From positions 567,955,712-568,019,711 of the forward strand of contig NC_133666.1 in assembly GCF_037893015.1 (NCBI RefSeq): 64,000 nt of DNA, in the 5' to 3' direction. Under the pieces are notes generated by a model. It did no database searches and was not told the DNA's origin. It saw only the letters and a program-made list of their open reading frames with translations. This DNA comes from Macrotis lagotis. Lineage: Eukaryota > Chordata > Mammalia > Peramelemorphia > Peramelidae. The position numbers and the translations under genes are program-made. Below, piece by piece: positions 46,151 to 58,030 of this stretch (positions are counted from its first letter, which is position 1; every line of letters begins with the position of its first letter).

Positions 46151-47909
46151 ATAATAGGTCTCCCAGGATTGTGCTTGATCTCTTAGGTGCTGAGAGGAGC
46201 TGTGACTATCAGTTGATCAACTCACAATATTGTTGTTAATGTGTACAGTGTTTTCTTAGTTCTGTTTCCTTCATTCAGCATCAGTTCCTGTAATTCTTTC
46301 CATGCTTTTCTAAAGTCCAACTTTTCATAGTTTCTGTTTCCAATTATTTGCCACAAAAAAGCTGCTATAAATATTTTTGAACATTTGGGAGTTTTTACAT
46401 TTTTATGATTTCTTTTGGATATAAGTCTAGTATTGGTATTGTTGGGTCAAAGGGTTTTCTTGTTTTTTTTCTGTATAGTTCCAGATTGCTCCCTGGAATG
46501 GTTGGATCAGTTCACAACTTCACCAACAGTGCATTAATGTCTCAGTTATCACATATTCTTTCCAACATTGATCATTTTCCTTTTTGTCATCTTGGTCAAT
46601 TTTAATTTTAATTCATAGTTATTTTAATTTTCATATCTCTGATCAATAAGAAATTGGAGCATTTTTATATGACTATATCTAGCTGTAATTTGAACATCTG
46701 AAAACTTTTTCATATCCTTTGACAATTTATCAATTGGAGAATGACATGTAATCTTATAAATTTGATTTAGTTCTCTAAATATTTTAGAAATGAGACCTTT
46801 AAAAAATACTAGTTGTAAAAATTTTCCCCCAAGTGTCTGTTTTCCTTCTGATCTTGGCTGCCTTGGTTTTATTAGTGCAAAAGCTTTTTAATTTAATATA
46901 GTCAAAATCATCTACTTTTCAGTTTATAATGTTTTCTATTTCTTGTTTGATCATAATTTTTCCCATTTCCAAAGATTCAACAGATAGAGTATTTCTTGAT
47001 CTCTTAATTAATCTATAGTATCACCCTTTATCTCTAAACAATATAAACATTTTGACCTTATTTTGGTATAAGGTGTGAGCTGTGGGTCTATGCCTAATTA
47101 CTGCCATATTGTTTTCCAATTTTCCCAAGACTTTTGTTAAATAGTGAATTCTTATACCAGAAGCTGGCTTTGGACTTGTCACACAAAATATTATATAGTT
47201 ATTTACTGCTGTATCCTTTGTACTTATTCTATACTTTGCCTCTAAGTAATTTTCTTTTAACCATCCTAATAGAAATATAATTCTCAAGAATTACGAGTGT
47301 TATCTTCCTAGGGATGAATACCGTCTAATATTCTTGACTGGTGTTTTTTCCCTTTTTCCATTTATTTACCTTTTATATGCTTATCTTGAGTTTTGTATTT
47401 GAAAAAATAAATTTTATGTTCAATTTTAGTCTTTTTTAGCAGAAAATTTTGTAAGTCCTCTATTTCACTGAAAATCCATCTTTTCACCTGACAGAAAATG
47501 CTAAATTTTGCAGGGTAGTTAATACTTGGTTGGAATCCTTGGTCCTTTGCCCCTCAAAATATCGTATTTCAGGTGCTCTGATCCTTTAATGTTGAAGTTG
47601 ATGAGTCCTATGTAACTCTGGTAGTTCATTCTTGGTATTTAAATTCCTTTTTTTAAAACTCCTTGTAGTATCTTTTCCTTCAGGCAAGAATTCTAGAATT
47701 TAACTGCAATGTTTCTTGGAGTTTTAATGTAAGGTCTCCTTCTAGACATGTTCTGTGTGTTCTTTTAAGGACTATTTTGTTTTCTTCATCTAGGTTATTA
47801 GGACAATTTCCCATGATAACTTCCTGAAAGATATTTTCTAGGCTCTTTTTCTGATTTAAGTTTTCAGGGATGTCAATAATTTATAAATTATTTTTCTTGG
47901 ATCTATTTT

Positions 47910-48057
47910 TTTTTTAGGTTTTTGCAAGGCAACCGGGTTAAGTGGCTTTCCCAAGGCCACACAGCTAGGTAATTATTAAGTGTCTGAGACCGGATTTGAA
48001 CCCAGGTACTCCTGACTCCAAGGCCGGTGCTTTATCCACTATGCCACCTAGCTGCCC
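47910..48057 (-). mobile_element. WSINE1-like SINE, young copy
   Basis: Antisense with a perfect 14-bp target duplication cttggatctatttt (47896-47909 and 48058-48071). It shares the diagnostic 'ctccaaggccggtgctttat' with the copy at 21870-22049. Inserted in L1 ORF1. Confidence 0.96.
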
Positions 48058-48852
48058 CTTGGATCTATTTTCAAGATCATTTGTTTAGCCTCAAAGGTAG
48101 TTTTATGCTATTTTTCAGGATTTTGATTTTGTTTGATGGACTCTTGGTATCTCATAGTCATTCGGTTCCATCTGTCCAATTCTAATTTTTAGGATTTTAT
48201 TTCTTCAGTTAGTTTTTCCCTTTCCTTTTCAAATTGGTTAATTTTACTTTTGAGAAAGTTCCATATCTTCTCTAGTTGGTTAATTTTATTTTTTAATGAG
48301 TTACATTCTTTTTCCAGTTGGTTATATTTTTTTTGCTGATTGCTTCAGTCAATTTTTCAGATTTCTCCTGCATGGTTCTCCTTTAATTTCTCCATTTTTC
48401 TTCTTCCTCCCTTTTTAGTTTTAGAAAACTTTTTAAGCTCTTCCATGAGGTTTTGGATTTGATTCAAATTCATAAACTTTGAAATTTCTCATGTAGGTCA
48501 TTTGTCACACTGTGCTCTGTGTTTAAATAAGAGAATTTATAAATGGTGAATTTTAAACACCCTTAAGTGCTAGGGCAAAGATCTTGTCCCTGCCTTATTG
48601 TTTGCCAAGGTGTTGTCTATGCAAAGCTTTGCTTCTTCCTTTTTTCCTTAGGCTTTGTTTATGCAGTGGTTTGATCCCAGCCCTGTCAGGTTTGTTGCCT
48701 CAGAGTTGCCAAACTTAGACTTTGTCTTTGGGTCCCTCTTGCTGGCCTGATATCAAGCCAAGCCAGGACCTGGACTGCTAATCTTGCTGACTTTCTTTCT
48801 CTCCTGCCTTAACTGGGCCATACTTCTACTTTACTGATAATTCTTCATGATT

Positions 48853-49000
48853 TTTTTTTTAGGTTTTTGCAAGGAAATGGGGTTAAGTGGCTTGTCCAAG
48901 GCCACTCAGGTAATTATTAAGTGTCTGAGACTGGATTTGAACCCAGGTACTCCTGACTCCAGGGCTGGTGCTTTATCCACTGTGCCATCTAGCTGCCCCT
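48853..49000 (-). mobile_element. WSINE1-like SINE
   Basis: Antisense copy in the L1 5' UTR with duplicated flank cttcatgatt (48843-48852 and 49001-49010). Confidence 0.93.
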
Positions 49001-49131
49001 CTTCATGATTTCCTGAGTTTGGAACTTGTTTTTCTCTTTTTGAGGTGGTATTTGTAGTTTTAATTTCTGGGTAATAGTACCTTTTATAGCTGTATAGGGG
49101 AAAAAACTATAGGAGAATGACAGCTTTATAA

Positions 49132-49149
49132 CACCATCTTGGCTCTGCC
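49132..49149 (-). promoter_or_regulatory. L1 5' start with YY1-like site
   Basis: The minus strand has GGCAGAGCCAAGATGGTG at the 5' end of the L1. It is the same block as in HAL1-like copy 1. The promoter role is inferred from known L1 5' ends. Confidence 0.55.
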
Positions 49150-49204
49150 TCAGAAGACCCTTAAGGTATACTTTAAATAAGAGTAACAGTATGATTTTTG
49201 GATT

Positions 49205-49345
49205 ATTGAAGATATATTCATGAATACACACACACATACATATACAAATAGACATGTATATGGATATACGCATAGAGATGAATGCATACATATATGCACA
49301 CGTCCAATTATACACAATATGCATGTGCTTATTCATATAGATATG
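49205..49345. repeat. CATA/CACA-rich simple repeat
   Basis: Imperfect cacaca, catata and tatgca units. They give a Met/His/Tyr/Cys-rich open frame on the minus strand that is not a gene. Confidence 0.75.
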
Positions 49346-49349
49346 AGTA

Positions 49350-51410
49350 TACACACAGATTTTTGCATTTGTTTTTGTATGCTTGATTCTTGAGATATAT
49401 GTTAGTTCAGTACTTCCCTTTCAGTAATCTTGAATGATAGGTAGTACAAGTAAACCCTATGGTATAAATAAGTAAAGGCTCAGAAAGTTACTAGGCTGTA
49501 ATATGGGAGAGGAAGTTGAATAGCAAACTGTCAATTCTTAGAAACTGCCAACTTAATGTATTAAAAGAATCAACCACTTTTCTAGGAAGATAGAGAACTA
49601 GATTATTACATAATAAGGATGCTGAAGCACAATTTGTGCTTAATTTCTTCTTTGGTGAAGATAAATTTGAGGGATTAGATTTATAGGCATTCATTTCTCA
49701 ACTATTTACATACTCACCAGCACAGTCTTTCATAAGATACCAACAGCCAGGAATGAACAAGGTAGGAGAAGAGGGAAAATTAAGTTGGAATTGAATTTAA
49801 TTTAAACAAATTGATTTAATATCAATTCTGATCCAATTAATTTTCTCTTGTTAACCAAAACAACAATATAAGCATGATTCTTGGTTTTGAGAGCTTTAGA
49901 TAGGAAGAGATAATTATTTAAAATTCACATGTGTAAACTTTTTATGAAGAATGCAATATTTACAATATTTGAAAAAGAGCTAGATTAGATAATATTTTAT
50001 AATATTTATAATGTATGAAAAGTAGTTTATCATTCATTCTCATCTTCTCATTTGCTATTTATTCTGCAATTATATTATTTTCCATTTTCCATATAAACCT
50101 CAATTATATTCCATTCTCATTTAGGTTATATTTCATGAGGTGAGGAACTGGGAGAGGGAAGGTGAAATGATACCACTGGCATAAGTAAGTCATTGTGTGA
50201 ATTCTCTTTTCTTTGATGCTATTTAGCAGTTTCTATGCTTTTTTGACAAATGTCTGGGGTTGGATAATGGCCTTTGAGTTATAAACTCCTTATTGAAAGA
50301 AGATGAAATTGAAATTACAGGAGATTAAGTGACCTCCAAGGCAACTGTGATAGTAAACATCAGAAATAGCATTTTAATTTAGGGCCACAGACTCCAGAGT
50401 CAGTTTTCTTTTCTCAATATTCCTGGTCACAGAATAAGAATGTATCCTGGAAGTACTTAAACCCAAATATTCTTGACTAAAAGGCATAGATTACATATAT
50501 ATATATTTGTTTATGTATAAATAATATATAATAAACATATATATAAATATAATACATATATATATATACATATATTACATTTTTGAATTTATACATTGTT
50601 TTTCTGCAAACAGCCCTTAGAGAAATTTAATGACTTAGCCAAAGTCACTAATTATGAATCTTTCCCTGCAGAAAGAGGAAGACAAGTATCTTCTAATTCC
50701 AGGTACATGGACTGCTAGTTACCATGCTTTCTAGATATGAATACTATCTATCTGACTATTGTGAATAAACAACCAATTAAAGAATTTGACTTTGAGAATT
50801 GCCTTTAAAACAATTTAAAATTCACATATAAGAATTAATCCAGCTATCTAGAAGTCAAATAGTATTTTGGATATTAATCACTTCCAACTTCTAGTTTCCA
50901 TGACATTCTTTGAGACTCAATTCATATCTAACCTTCCTAATGACAACTTCCCCCAATTCTTTTCTCTGGAGACCCTTCCCTCTAAGATTGCCTACCACAG
51001 AATGTCAATCTGAAGGAGAACTTAATCAGAAGACGGAAAATAATTTAAGTGAAAGATCCTGAAGGGAGGTCTCAAGAAAAAGGAGAAAGAAGAAGTTGGT
51101 AAGGCAAGGCAAATTAAATCCACTGGTGAGTATGAGAAGTTGGAAAAGTAAATTCAGTTGTAAATTGGTGTGACAAAATAAACAAGAGGTTGTTAAGAAG
51201 AGGGGAAGAGAACTGATTTTTTTCTTTTAAGTAGTTAAAATAACAGAAGAGTTATAAAGGTGTTAATGAGGATCCTAAATGGTGAATTTTAAACACCCTT
51301 AAGAATTTGGGAAAATAAAAATGATTTCAAACAATATTCATAGCAGGAAAAAATTAGAGTATTTAATATTAGTATTCATTGGTTAATATTTCTGCCCTAG
51401 TTAAGGTTCT
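49350..51410. other. No gene recognised; MIR-like remnants
   Basis: Weak antisense MIR-like pieces occur at about 50290-50410 and 50605-50720. TA-rich simple sequence occurs at 50486-50580. A 28-bp segment at 51276-51303 is identical to 48540-48567. Otherwise unassigned. Confidence 0.45.
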
Positions 51411-51412
51411 CT

Positions 51413-51423
51413 AGTTTATATAT

Positions 51424-51458
<35 letters not shown>

Positions 51459-51463
51459 CATAC
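51413..51463. repeat. (TA)n microsatellite
   Basis: Two TA runs joined by 'aaatatat'. Confidence 0.95.
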
Positions 51464-51564
51464 TCTAACAAAGGTCAAAAATTTTGAGGAATACCTTTCC
51501 ACATTCCAAATTATGTAGCACAATGAAGAAAAGAGGAAGAAGAAGAGAAGAAAATACTTCTGCA

Positions 51565-53095
51565 CATGTGGGTCCTTTTTCTTTTTTTGTGATCTTTTTT
51601 GGAATAAAGATCTAGTAGTGGTATTGCTGAATCAATGGGTATGCTGAGTTTTATAACCCTTTAGGCATAAGTCCAAACTTTTTCTCCAGAATGATTAGAT
51701 CAACTCACAACTTTACCAGCAATGTATTAGAGTTTCAATTTTCCCATATCCTCTCCAAGATTTATCTTTTTCCTTTTGAGTCATATTAGGCAATATGATG
51801 GATGTGAGGTAGGATTTCAGAATTGTTTTAATTTGCATTTCTCTAATAAATAGTGATTTAGAGAATTTTTTTCTATGACAATAGATAGGCTTTAATTTCT
51901 TAAGTGAAAATTACCTGCTCCACACACTTTGACCATTTTTCAAATGGGGAATGAGTTGTAGTCATATAAATTTAAATCAGTTCTCTGTGTATTTGGAAAA
52001 TTAGGCCTTTATTGGAAACACTGTCTGTAAAAATTGTTTTTCCAACTTTCTACTTTCCTTCTAATCTTGGTTGAATTAGTTTTGTTGAGGCAAAGCCTTT
52101 TTTAATGCAACACTATCAAAATTAGCCATTTTGAATTTCATAATGTGGTCTATCTTTTGTTTCATCATAGATTATGACCTTCTCCATAGATCAGACAGGT
52201 AAATGATTCTTTGATCTTTTAATTGGTTTATGATATCACTCAGGTATCTATTTTGACCTTATCATGTAAGTTGTAGGTCTTTTTCCAGGTTCTGGCCAAA
52301 CTGTTTTCTAATTTTCTCAGCAGTTTTTTGTTATTAAATAGTGAGTTCTTTATCTAAGAGCTGGAGGCTTTCCATTTATCAAGCAGTAGATCACTTGGAC
52401 CTTGTATAAGTAACTTATTCCATAGATCCACCACTCTATTTCCTAGACACATTATAATTTTGATGATTGTAACTTTCTAATATAGTTTTACAACTGTATG
52501 GTATTTTGTATTTTTTCATTAATTCTCTTAATATCTTTTACCTTTTGTTATTCCAAATGAATTTTGTTACTAATTTCTCTAGCTCAATAAAATGCTATTT
52601 TGACATGGCAGTCAAAGGCTTAGTTAGAATTGTCATTTCTATTATATTATAAATTATATTTTATATGTAAATGAATATATACATATGAATAAATATCTAT
52701 AGCTATAAGTTCCTATTCACATGAGCAATTAACATTTTCCCAATTGTTTAGATCTGACTTCATTTCTGTGAAAAATAGTTTGTAATTGTGTTTTAATAGT
52801 TTCTGAGTTTAATCCTACCAGGTAAATTCTCAAATATTTTATATTGTCTACAGTTATTTTAAGTGGAATTTCTCTATTTCTTTTTTCTGAACTTTCTTAT
52901 TAATATATAGAAATGCCAATCATTTAAATTATATCCTGAAACTTTGTTAAAATTTTATTTATTTCATGTATTTTTTAGTTGATTCTCTAAGATCCTCTGA
53001 GTTTACCATATATCATCTGTGAAGTGTTACAGTTTTATTTGCTCATTGACTATTCTAATTTTTCAGTTTCTTTTAGTAATAGATGGGAAATATGA
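51565..53095 (-). mobile_element. Old L1, 3' part of ORF2
   Basis: The plus strand shows antisense ORF2 C-terminal landmarks: 'aaagatctagtagtggtattg', 'ctccagaatgattagatcaac', 'tgaccatttttcaaatgggg', 'cttctaatcttggttgaatt', 'ccaccactctatttcctag' and 'tttaccatatatcatctgtg' (remains of the FADD region). Strongly diverged, no open frame, 5' truncated at the RT. Confidence 0.8.
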
Positions 53096-56000
53096 TATAC
53101 CATAGCTAATTACAGATTAACTTTTTGGCAGAATAGAAATCTATGATACATTATTATTATTTTTATTATAAATAATAATATAAATAAACCAATCATCAAA
53201 AGGAACGGTTATCATTTGATCATCAAATCCTAAGTAAGAACATATTAAATAAGGCATGACTGAATTTGGAATACTTATGCTTTACCTTATAGAGTACAGT
53301 GTTATTTATTTGCTATCATCTGACCTGCGATTTATTTTGTGAAAAGATTCCCCATCTAAGCATGTAGAGCAATGTACAGATATATTCAGGTAGGGTAGAA
53401 AATTCCCTAGACCTGAAATTATACTCCTAGATCTCTTCTAGTTACTAGTTTTATGGCTTTGGAAAACTCAATTTATCTGTGAAGCTTGGAGAACCCAAGT
53501 TCACATTGATGAAAGAAGGATGCATTGGAGTAGAACTTTTGTGAGAGACAGCCTTTATTTTAGTATGTTATAATATGTTTTTCACATACTTTTATGCCAT
53601 CTAATTCAGTTAGCTAAGCCTTCCCTAACATGCTATAGTTCTCCCATTATTGTTAATAAATGAAAAAAAGTATGAACCCAAATCATCATTAAGATACTGA
53701 CATTTATGAAACAAACTTGTTCCTTTCAGTCTGTATTTTTTCATTTGTTTGATTTGTAAGGAATTTTAATCTTTTATTTTTAAAAAGTCTTTCAATGCAT
53801 CAAAGAGGGAATAAGTGAACAATTTAAAGGATGAATTTATCATTAGAAATGACAAAGGGAAGGTTTTAAAGAAATCTGTAATTATGCTTTATTGGTGACA
53901 ATGTCTAAATTTGGTCATTCTGGTACAGGAATGACATAAAGATATACTGACCTTTCCCGAGATGACTGTTCTGATTCCTTTAGTTGTTCTATCCTTAATC
54001 AAATTGTCACAGTTAAGCTGCTTATTAATTATATTTGCCTCAGAAGAATACAAACATTTAAGGGCAGAGATTTAAAAAAAAACCTTACTTTTGTGTTGCT
54101 TAATTGAGTTTCACTCAGCACTAAATACTAAATTGGTTTTGATTGGATCAGACTGACATGGACTTGAAAATCTATGGAATCAATAGAGTATAATGAAGTA
54201 TGAGATCAGAAATCAGAAGAATAATGGCAGGAGATAAAGCAGAGTGAAATATTGTACAAATGAGCATTTTGTTCCAATTTTATGATATCTGCAATCCTAA
54301 GGGATTGCAAAAGAATTGCATTTTTGAAGCTGGCATTTTTGTCTTAAATGAATACTAGGTTCTGTTCCTATCTATAGATATGACCTGCTCAATTTCCTCT
54401 CTGGTTTATATTATAACTTGCTTCCCACTTATAACTAAATGTTGGAGAAAAGAAGTAGTCTCTGAGGCAATGCAAGTGCATCTCATATTTCAGATAAGAA
54501 CTAGTCCTTCTATTTCTATGTTTTGTTTTGCTTTACTTTCAAGGTGAACTGTTTTACTGGAAGTATCAGTGACTTTCTTTGAGTATGATCATTTCCCAGA
54601 TTTTTCAGTTCTTAGAAGCTATAGATGCTTGAAGTTTTGATCTCCTGGAATAGTTAACCTAATATCCATCAAAAATAACTACCTAAGAAATTGAGTATTC
54701 AGATTTGAAGAAAATGAATTCTTTCAGGGAGTCAGTATTTTATATATATACAAGTAGGAGCTTTTAAGTGCCTTGTAATCCCCTTATACATGGTTTCCAC
54801 AAGTTATTGTTAACATCCTGAGATTTGAGACATATGATTTGTACACCTCCTCAAAGGGAAATAGATAATGATTAAGGTTCCTAATCTAATTTATATTTTC
54901 CCCAATCATATTTTTCTAACTCTAATAAATTTTATATGGACATGATCATTTTTAGTTAGATGGTCTTAGAATAGATGCCACATTATCTTCAGAATGCTAC
55001 TTCAAAGCAATTCTTTCTATTTATAACAAGATTCACTTGTTCCTTTTTTTAACTGCACAAAGAGACTAGGAGGATGCAGGAGATCAAACATGTAGGGTAC
55101 TCTTAGCTCTTGGAACCTTTTACTGATTTAGCATGTAACACTTTAAGGGAAAGTCTTGACATTTCACCAGCAGCAAACTCAGAAGATTGAGCCATAAAGA
55201 AGCTCTCTCTATATAACTCTTAGCACTGGCTCTAAAAATGGCTTCATATTTTTTGAGGGGATAAGAAAGTATGGTAATCCCTTCCCTCAGTTCCTATGGC
55301 TTTAAGTACTTGTGAAGGAGACAGTAAAAACGATGTTAGTTCCACTCTGTTCTAAGTTGCTTTTTTTATTTCATACTAAAGTACCACAAAGAAGTGTATA
55401 ATTGAGAAAATTCATCTCTGTTTTTTTAAATCTTATTTTTTAGATTAACTTAACATCAGGATGAGGGGCTATAAGGAGTAAGTCAGTATGTGTATCTGTG
55501 TATATAATTAGAACTATAATCGAACTCTAATGTTTGTTTGAAATATAAAGAGAAAAAGGAAATGGAGTATACTAGCAATCATATTAACTCTCAGTGGAGA
55601 TAGTGTTCCTTCTATTGTTTGTTGTGTATTCCAGTCCTCTGTCCTGTGATCATAGAAGTGTAAGTAAGACACTTGTGTGAATAGCTTAGTAAAAGCCAGC
55701 CCTCCCTTTCAGAAAAGTTCACCCCTATATATAGTACAGGTAATTTCTACTGATTAGTACAAAATTTCACTTCATCAACCTACAAATGGAAAGGACAGTG
55801 ATGAGGAATACATCCTATGTGTGGGGGGGAAGCAAAATATATAAAAATGCCTTGAATTAAAGGAATATCTATTAAACTATGAAAAAGATTTAATATTATT
55901 TTCTTATTCCAAAGGGACCAAAGGGCTTTCTGCTAACCTCTGAGTAGTCCAAAGATTAAGAAGTCTAAATTTGGAATGAAGGAAATAGTAAAAAAGAACT

Positions 56001-56229
56001 TCATTGCCAAAATACTGTCCATAACCCCCTTTTTGATTTTTATTCATAATCCTTTGAAATCAAATTTAGCACTGACCAATTCTCTGAGAAAATGATTAAA
56101 CCTGCTTATACTTTTTAGTATATATTATGACAATTAATAGATATGTCACCTAAAATAAAGTTAGGAATAATACCTTAAGTTTATAGCCCATAGGGAATGT
56201 TCATGTAAAATTGCTAAAATAATCATATA
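53096..56229. other. No gene or named repeat recognised
   Basis: AT-rich DNA, apparently mostly single copy. ATT-rich simple sequence occurs at 53150-53190 and a small hairpin 'gcaatcctaagggattgc' at about 54291-54308. No coding region is supportable. Confidence 0.45.
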
Positions 56230-56334
56230 GACTGGGAGAGCAATCAGAGCCTCACACACTGAGGTCCTTGTGGGGTGTCCCATTAATAGTCAAAAGCTCA
56301 GGAAGTACCCCAAAACCAGGCACAGACTGGGGAA

Positions 56335-57336
56335 ATGAGTAAATAGAAAAAAAAAAGAACCTGACTATAGACAATTACTTTGGTTCCATGGAGGACCAAA
56401 ATATTCAATCTGAAGATGTGACAACGTCCAAGTTTCTGCATCCAACGACTTCAAGAAATATAGAAGTTGGGCTCAGGCAATGACAAAGCTCAAAAAAGAT
56501 TTTGAAAATCAAGTAAGGGAGATGGAAGAAATTTGGGAAAAGAAATGAGAGAGATGGGGGAAAAACATGAAAACGAAGACAGCAGTAAGCTTAGTCAAGG
56601 AGATCCAAAAAAATGCTGAAGAAAATAACATGTTAAAAACCAGCCTAAGTCAAATGATAAGACAGTTCAAAAAGTTATTGAGGAGAAGAATGCTTTAAAA
56701 AAAGCAGAATTGATCAGATGGAAAAGGAGATAAGAAAGCTCTCTGAGGAAAACAAATCCTTCAGCTGTAGAATGGAGCTAAAGGAAGCTGATGACTGTGA
56801 GAAATCAAGACACAATACTTCATTACTAAAAGAGTGAAAAATAAGAAGAAAATGTGATCTATCTCACTGAAAAAACAACTGATCTGGACAACAGATTCAA
56901 GAAAGATAATTTCAAAATTATTGGGATAGCTGGAAGTAATGATCCAGAAAAGAGTCTTGACTTCATTTTTAAAGAATTCATACAGGAAAATTGCCCTGAT
57001 ATCCTAGAAGCAGAGGGTAACATAGAAATTGAGAGAGGATCCATCAATCCCCCCCAGAAAGAGATATCCAAAAATAAACAATGCCCAGGAATAAAAATAT
57101 TACAAGCAGCCAGAAGGATACAATTCAAATATTGTGGAGCTGCAGTCAGGATCACACAGGACTTAGCAGCAAGTACATTAAGGGCTCATAGGGCTTGGAA
57201 TATAATATTCTGGAAGGCAAAAGAGCTTGGAATGCAACCGAGAATCAACTACCCAGCAAAACTGAACATACTCTTCCAGGGAAAAAGATGGACTTTCAAA
57301 GAAGCAGGGCAATTTCAAATGTTCCTGTTGAAATGA
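56335..57336 (+). pseudogene. L1-type ORF1 remnant (HAL1-like copy 3)
   Basis: ATG at 56335 is followed at once by a stop (MSK, then TAG). A coiled-coil part with frameshifts covers 56480-56800. An open stretch from 56854 to 57336 (160 codons) has an RRM-like domain (NRFKKDNFKIIGIAGSND, ENCPDILEAEGNIEIER) and a C-terminal domain (VRITQDLAASTLRAHRAWN, then QPRINYPAKLNILFQGK) matching the L1 ORF1p CTD order. The CTD is best seen in this copy, which proves that the ORF1-only family carries a complete ORF1. It ends at TGA 57334-57336. Confidence 0.87.
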
Positions 57337-57889
57337 CCAGAGCTGAAGAGAAAGTTTGACCTTCAAATACAGGACTCAGGTGAAGCATAGAGAGTGGAGG
57401 AGAAGGGTAAATTATGAGGGATTAATGATGATGAACTGTGTGTATGCCTGCATGGAAAGATGTTACTGATAATACTCATATGAACCTTCTCATTTAATAG
57501 AGCAAATAGAAGGAGCTTTTACCAATGAAGCACAGGAGAGAGTTGAATTTGAATATACATTGTAAAATGGAGTCAAAGGGTGAAAGGGAAATGTACTGGA
57601 AGTAAGAGAAAGGAGAGGTAGAATAGGCTATGATATTTCATATAAAAGATATTTCATGTAGCTTTTGCAATGATATGGAAGGGGGGAAGGCAAAGGGTAA
57701 CCAGGAAACTTTCATTCTCATCAGAAATGGCTCAGAGTTGAAACAGCATAAACACTCAATAGGTTATAGACATCCAGAAGAAAAAGGGGAGAAGAGGGAC
57801 AAGGGGGAGGGGAGGGGGGATGTGTGATAGATAAGAGGGTAGATCATAGGAAAGGGTAGTCAGATATAACACAATTTCTTTTTTACTTT

Positions 57890-58030
57890 TTTCATGGTGC
57901 TGAGATTGGGTGGCCTGTCCAGGGCAATGGGGCTGGGTGGTTACTGGGTCTCTGGGTGGAATGTAGGCTTGAGGCTGCCTGACCCCAGGGCTGGTGCTCT
58001 GTCCACATTGCCACTCAGCTGCCCCCACAG
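57890..58030 (-). mobile_element. SINE-like module in HAL1-like copy 3
   Basis: 'tggcctgtccagggcaatgg', 'ctgaccccagggctggtgct' and 'gccactcagctgcccccac'. It is a diverged WSINE1 relative, antisense to its host and positionally equivalent to 15763-15912 and 22858-23005. Confidence 0.78.

Larger units (their letters stand above)
45795..49163 (-). mobile_element. Internally deleted L1: ORF1 joined to ORF2 3' end
   Basis: The 5' end at 49149-49132 carries the L1 start (minus strand GGCAGAGCCAAGATGGTG). A 5' UTR and degraded ORF1 follow down to about 47330: the coiled-coil region at 48480-48110, the RRM-like part at 47900-47760, and the C-terminal part with 'ctttgcccctcaaaatatcg' near 47550. Sequence then jumps to the ORF2 C-terminal part (47300-46400) and the 3' UTR (to 45795). 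Endonuclease and reverse transcriptase are absent. Near-identical flanks aggtatgctt (45785-45794) and aggtatactt (49164-49173) look like its target duplication, so the shortened form may have inserted as such. Two SINEs are nested in it. Confidence 0.75.

Noticed and set aside
3977..49000. Regularly recurring ~150-bp sequence, considered as a CRISPR-like or satellite array
   Set aside because: The copies are dispersed, in both orientations, with individual target duplications, A-tails and a tRNA-like B box. They are SINE retrotransposons.
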